From Fidelibacterota bacterium (GTDB lineage Bacteria; Fidelibacterota; Marinisomatia; Marinisomatales; SCKK01): a stretch of 46,881 nucleotides of DNA. Shown one piece after another: positions 45,278-46,881 of this stretch. Every line of letters starts with the position of its first letter. Within the stretch, counting starts at the first letter, position 1. The stretch covers positions 1 through 46,881 of the forward strand of contig SCKK01000026.1 in assembly GCA_004124475.1 (NCBI GenBank), given 5' to 3'. Position numbers and translations under genes: made by a program. The notes beneath the pieces are model-generated. The model was not told where the DNA came from and searched no databases. It saw only the letters and a program-made list of their open reading frames with translations.

Positions 45278-45892
45278 ATGAAACACTCATCTCGTAGTTT
45301 CGGGACAAAGAATGGTTCAAATATTTTGCACTACTTAAAAGAGGACCGGCAACTATTGGTAAAAAAGAGTGTTGAAAAGAAAAACGGGAAGCGAGCATAG
45401 TATATTCTGTTTCGAGCAAGAGATAAAAATCTATTTCAAATCCCAAAACTGTTATTTAGGCAAACAGGCAATTCAATTATTACTTGGCTTGATGAAGAAG
45501 TTAACTACTATGGGATTGATTCTGTTAACATCGCAATATTAAAGGATTCATTTATTGAACAGAGAAGTTTTTTTCTCGGTGTTCTAAATTCAAAATTAAT
45601 TAACTTCATCTATAGAGATATTTCACAAGAAGGAGGTAGGGTGCTTGCGCAGGTGAAGCCACAAAGAATACGTGCCTTGCCCATTGCAATGACAGGGATT
45701 GAAAAACGGAAGCCAGTAGAAGAAATTGTTGACCATATTCTTTACATCACCAAAGATGAAGATTAACTGCAAAATTCAAATAAACAAGCCAAAGTAAAGG
45801 CCTTTGAAGCCGAAATCGACCAGCTTGTTTACAAACTCTACGATCTCACCCCGGAAGAAATACGGATTGTTCAGGGGTTGGATAAGGATTAA
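45278..45892 (+). pseudogene. Remnant of a type IIG restriction-modification protein (specificity end)
   Basis: One reading frame continues through two stops, TAG at 45398-45400 and TAA at 45764-45766, and ends at TAA 45890-45892. Its translation resembles the C-terminal, target-recognition end of Eco57I-like enzymes: LLFRQTGNSIITWLDEE, FFLGVLNSKLINFIYRDI, VKPQRIRALPI and EIDQLVYKLYDLTPEEI. The TAG falls where this family often has Trp and the TAA where a Tyr codon is expected. The methyltransferase and nuclease parts are missing. 45199-45277 holds nothing clear. Confidence 0.75.
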
Positions 45893-45944
45893 TATCCAAG
45901 AATACACAAATTAAAATGCTTTTAATAAAGTAAAAGGTGAAAAT

Positions 45945-46607
45945 ATGTATTTAAAGAATTTTTGTATTAAAAACTTCAGAGCTATAAAAGAGACTTCTTT
46001 CACATTTGATAAAGGACTGAATATTATTATTGGTGAAAATAATTCAGGGAAAACTGCAATAATTGACGCACTGAGAATATGCTTTTCTTATGGTAACCAG
46101 TGGAGAGATATTTATATCAGCAAAGAAGACTTTTACATAGACGCAGAAAACGCTGAATCTGAGAATACACCGATTGAATTTGATCTTATTTTTGAAATTG
46201 AAAAAGAAGAAGAAGTCGGAATATTCTATGATTTACTTGTACAAAATGATGATAAGCAAGAATTACAAATGCACTTTTACTATTATTTACAAGAAATAAA
46301 AGGCACTGAAAAAGTGAAATATAAAATATGGGGTGGCGAGAATGAAGGACAACAGATAACACCTGATGTTCTCGATTTGATAAATTTTGTTTATCTAAGT
46401 CCTTTAAGAGATGCTGTGGATGCTCTAAGACCAGTCAGATGGAACCGTCTCGGAGAGTTATTTGCTAATATTGTTGTTGACAAAAAAGGAAAAACGATAG
46501 ATAAAAAATATAGAGAGGAGTTGGCAGATAAAGTCACATCTTTTTATAAAGATTTTAAGGATATTGAAATTAAGGGAGATTTAAAAAAACTTGAATTCAA
46601 CTATTAA
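45945..46607 (+). CDS. Truncated OLD-like AAA ATPase (defence nuclease N-terminal part)
   Basis: The 220 residues contain an SMC/RecF/OLD-type ATPase start: MYLKNFCIKNFRAIKETSFTF, Walker A GENNSGKTAIIDALRI, and FVYLSPLRDAVDALRP. Full OLD-family proteins run to about 550-650 residues with a later signature motif, Walker B and a Toprim nuclease domain; none of these is present. The frame stops just where an IS30-type element seems to begin, so truncation by insertion is likely. OLD-like proteins take part in phage defence. It is probably non-functional. Confidence 0.75.
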   Translation: MYLKNFCIKNFRAIKETSFTFDKGLNIIIGENNSGKTAIIDALRICFSYGNQWRDIYISKEDFYIDAENAESENTPIEFDLIFEIEKEEEVGIFYDLLVQNDDKQELQMHFYYYLQEIKGTEKVKYKIWGGENEGQQITPDVLDLINFVYLSPLRDAVDALRPVRWNRLGELFANIVVDKKGKTIDKKYREELADKVTSFYKDFKDIEIKGDLKKLEFNY

Positions 46608-46628
46608 GTGCAACTCAAACACTGTTTG

Positions 46629-46668
46629 TAAAGAAAGCGGAGCTGCTGTAGGCTCTCCTCTTTTCTTT
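46629..46668 (+). terminator. Hairpin between IS end and transposase gene
   Basis: AAAGAAA and GGAGC (from 46630) pair with GCTC-CC and TTTTCTTT (to 46668) in one long stem. Such a hairpin near an IS end can stop outside transcription from reaching the transposase. The stem is clear; the role is inferred. Confidence 0.5.
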
Positions 46669-46690
46669 AAGACAAAAATGAGGAGCACAA

Positions 46691-46881
46691 ATGAGACACT
46701 ACAGCCAGGTCACGCTGGAACAAAGATACGGAATATATTCTTTGCTTAAAACAGGTCATAATCAATCAGAAATTGCTGAAGTGATTGGCGTCCATAAATC
46801 GACAATTAGCCGAGAAGTGAAGCGGAACCGTGGTCAACGCGGCTATCGACATAAACAGGCTCATGCCAAGGCGCTAGATCA
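46691..46881 (+). CDS. IS30-family transposase, N-terminal part (runs off the window)
   Basis: The readable 63 codons begin MRHYSQVTLEQRYGIYSLLK. They contain the IS30 helix-turn-helix, HNQSEIAEVIGVHKSTISREVKRN, which binds the element ends. The DDE catalytic domain would lie beyond the window. TGAGGAG precedes the ATG at about seven bases. The frame is open to the last base. The family assignment rests on this N-terminal motif, which is highly typical. Confidence 0.9.
   Translation, partial: MRHYSQVTLEQRYGIYSLLKTGHNQSEIAEVIGVHKSTISREVKRNRGQRGYRHKQAHAKALD

Larger units (their letters stand above)
46603..46881 (+). mobile_element. Left part of an IS30-family insertion sequence
   Basis: The element appears to start close to 46603-46610 (AGTGCAACTCAAAC), directly after the truncated ATPase, and runs off the window end. 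It contains a strong hairpin and then the first 63 codons of an IS30-type transposase. The exact terminus cannot be fixed without the right end. Confidence 0.65.

Overview
The window reads as chromosome of a Gram-negative, moderately AT-rich bacterium of the Fibrobacterota-Chlorobiota-Bacteroidota side of the tree. Candidatus Marinimicrobia (Neomarinimicrobiota) or a close relative fits best. The evidence is a GWxTD-domain lipo/secreted protein, a cohesin-like protein ending in a type IX secretion (Por) sorting domain, a two-component-type propeller protein, an outer-membrane barrel with calcium-binding DxDxDG repeats, heptose and dTDP-sugar genes for surface polysaccharide, and short GC-rich palindromes between genes. 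The phylum is inference; no rRNA gene is present. Almost every gene is on the + strand, and many starts overlap the preceding stop (ATGA, GTGA, TGATG), so long translationally coupled runs are likely.

Layout. (1) 1-5540 is accessory: a GmrSD-like DUF262/DUF1524 protein, an 850-base gene desert, an orphan ribbon-helix-helix protein, a VapBC-type toxin-antitoxin pair with a perfect palindromic operator, and a Gfo/Idh/MocA oxidoreductase. An ~85-base direct repeat brackets RHH-VapBC-oxidoreductase and overlaps the 3' end of the oxidoreductase gene. (2) 5540-14782 is a dense run: thioredoxin, thioredoxin reductase, a single ABC ATPase with altered catalytic residues, an HDAC-family deacetylase, a double-PspC membrane protein, phosphoglycerate mutase, heptose-7-P kinase, a propeller protein whose 5' end lies in a 142-base MITE-like element, and a GWxTD protein. 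(3) 15064-20701 holds an Fe-S RecB/Cas4-like nuclease, an RNase HI-like protein, long-form RmlA, an orphan OppF-like ATPase, MtaB and a T9SS cargo. (4) 20786-30519 holds TrkA/TrkH, DUF1611 plus dipeptide epimerase, methylmalonyl-CoA epimerase, UvrC, and a full-length PurL-like protein that has lost the PurL signature motifs. (5) 30674-45198 is a housekeeping core: tRNA-Ala(CGC), large-type SRP RNA with Alu domain, dnaX-ybaB-recR, pgsA-pgpA-cinA, thpR-recA-recX, an outer-membrane protein, alaS, gcvPB, a PPC-domain protein and ridA. (6) 45199-46881 is a decayed defence island: a type IIG restriction-modification remnant with two in-frame stops, an OLD-like ATPase cut short, and the start of an IS30-family element.

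The observations most worth a second look are the degenerate PurL paralogue, the MITE-like element supplying the start of the propeller gene, the direct repeat bracketing the toxin-antitoxin module, the ABC ATPase without its catalytic Glu and His, the truncated right-end defence island, and a possible -1 slippage site in dnaX. No CRISPR array, rRNA operon or clearly new multi-gene system was seen.
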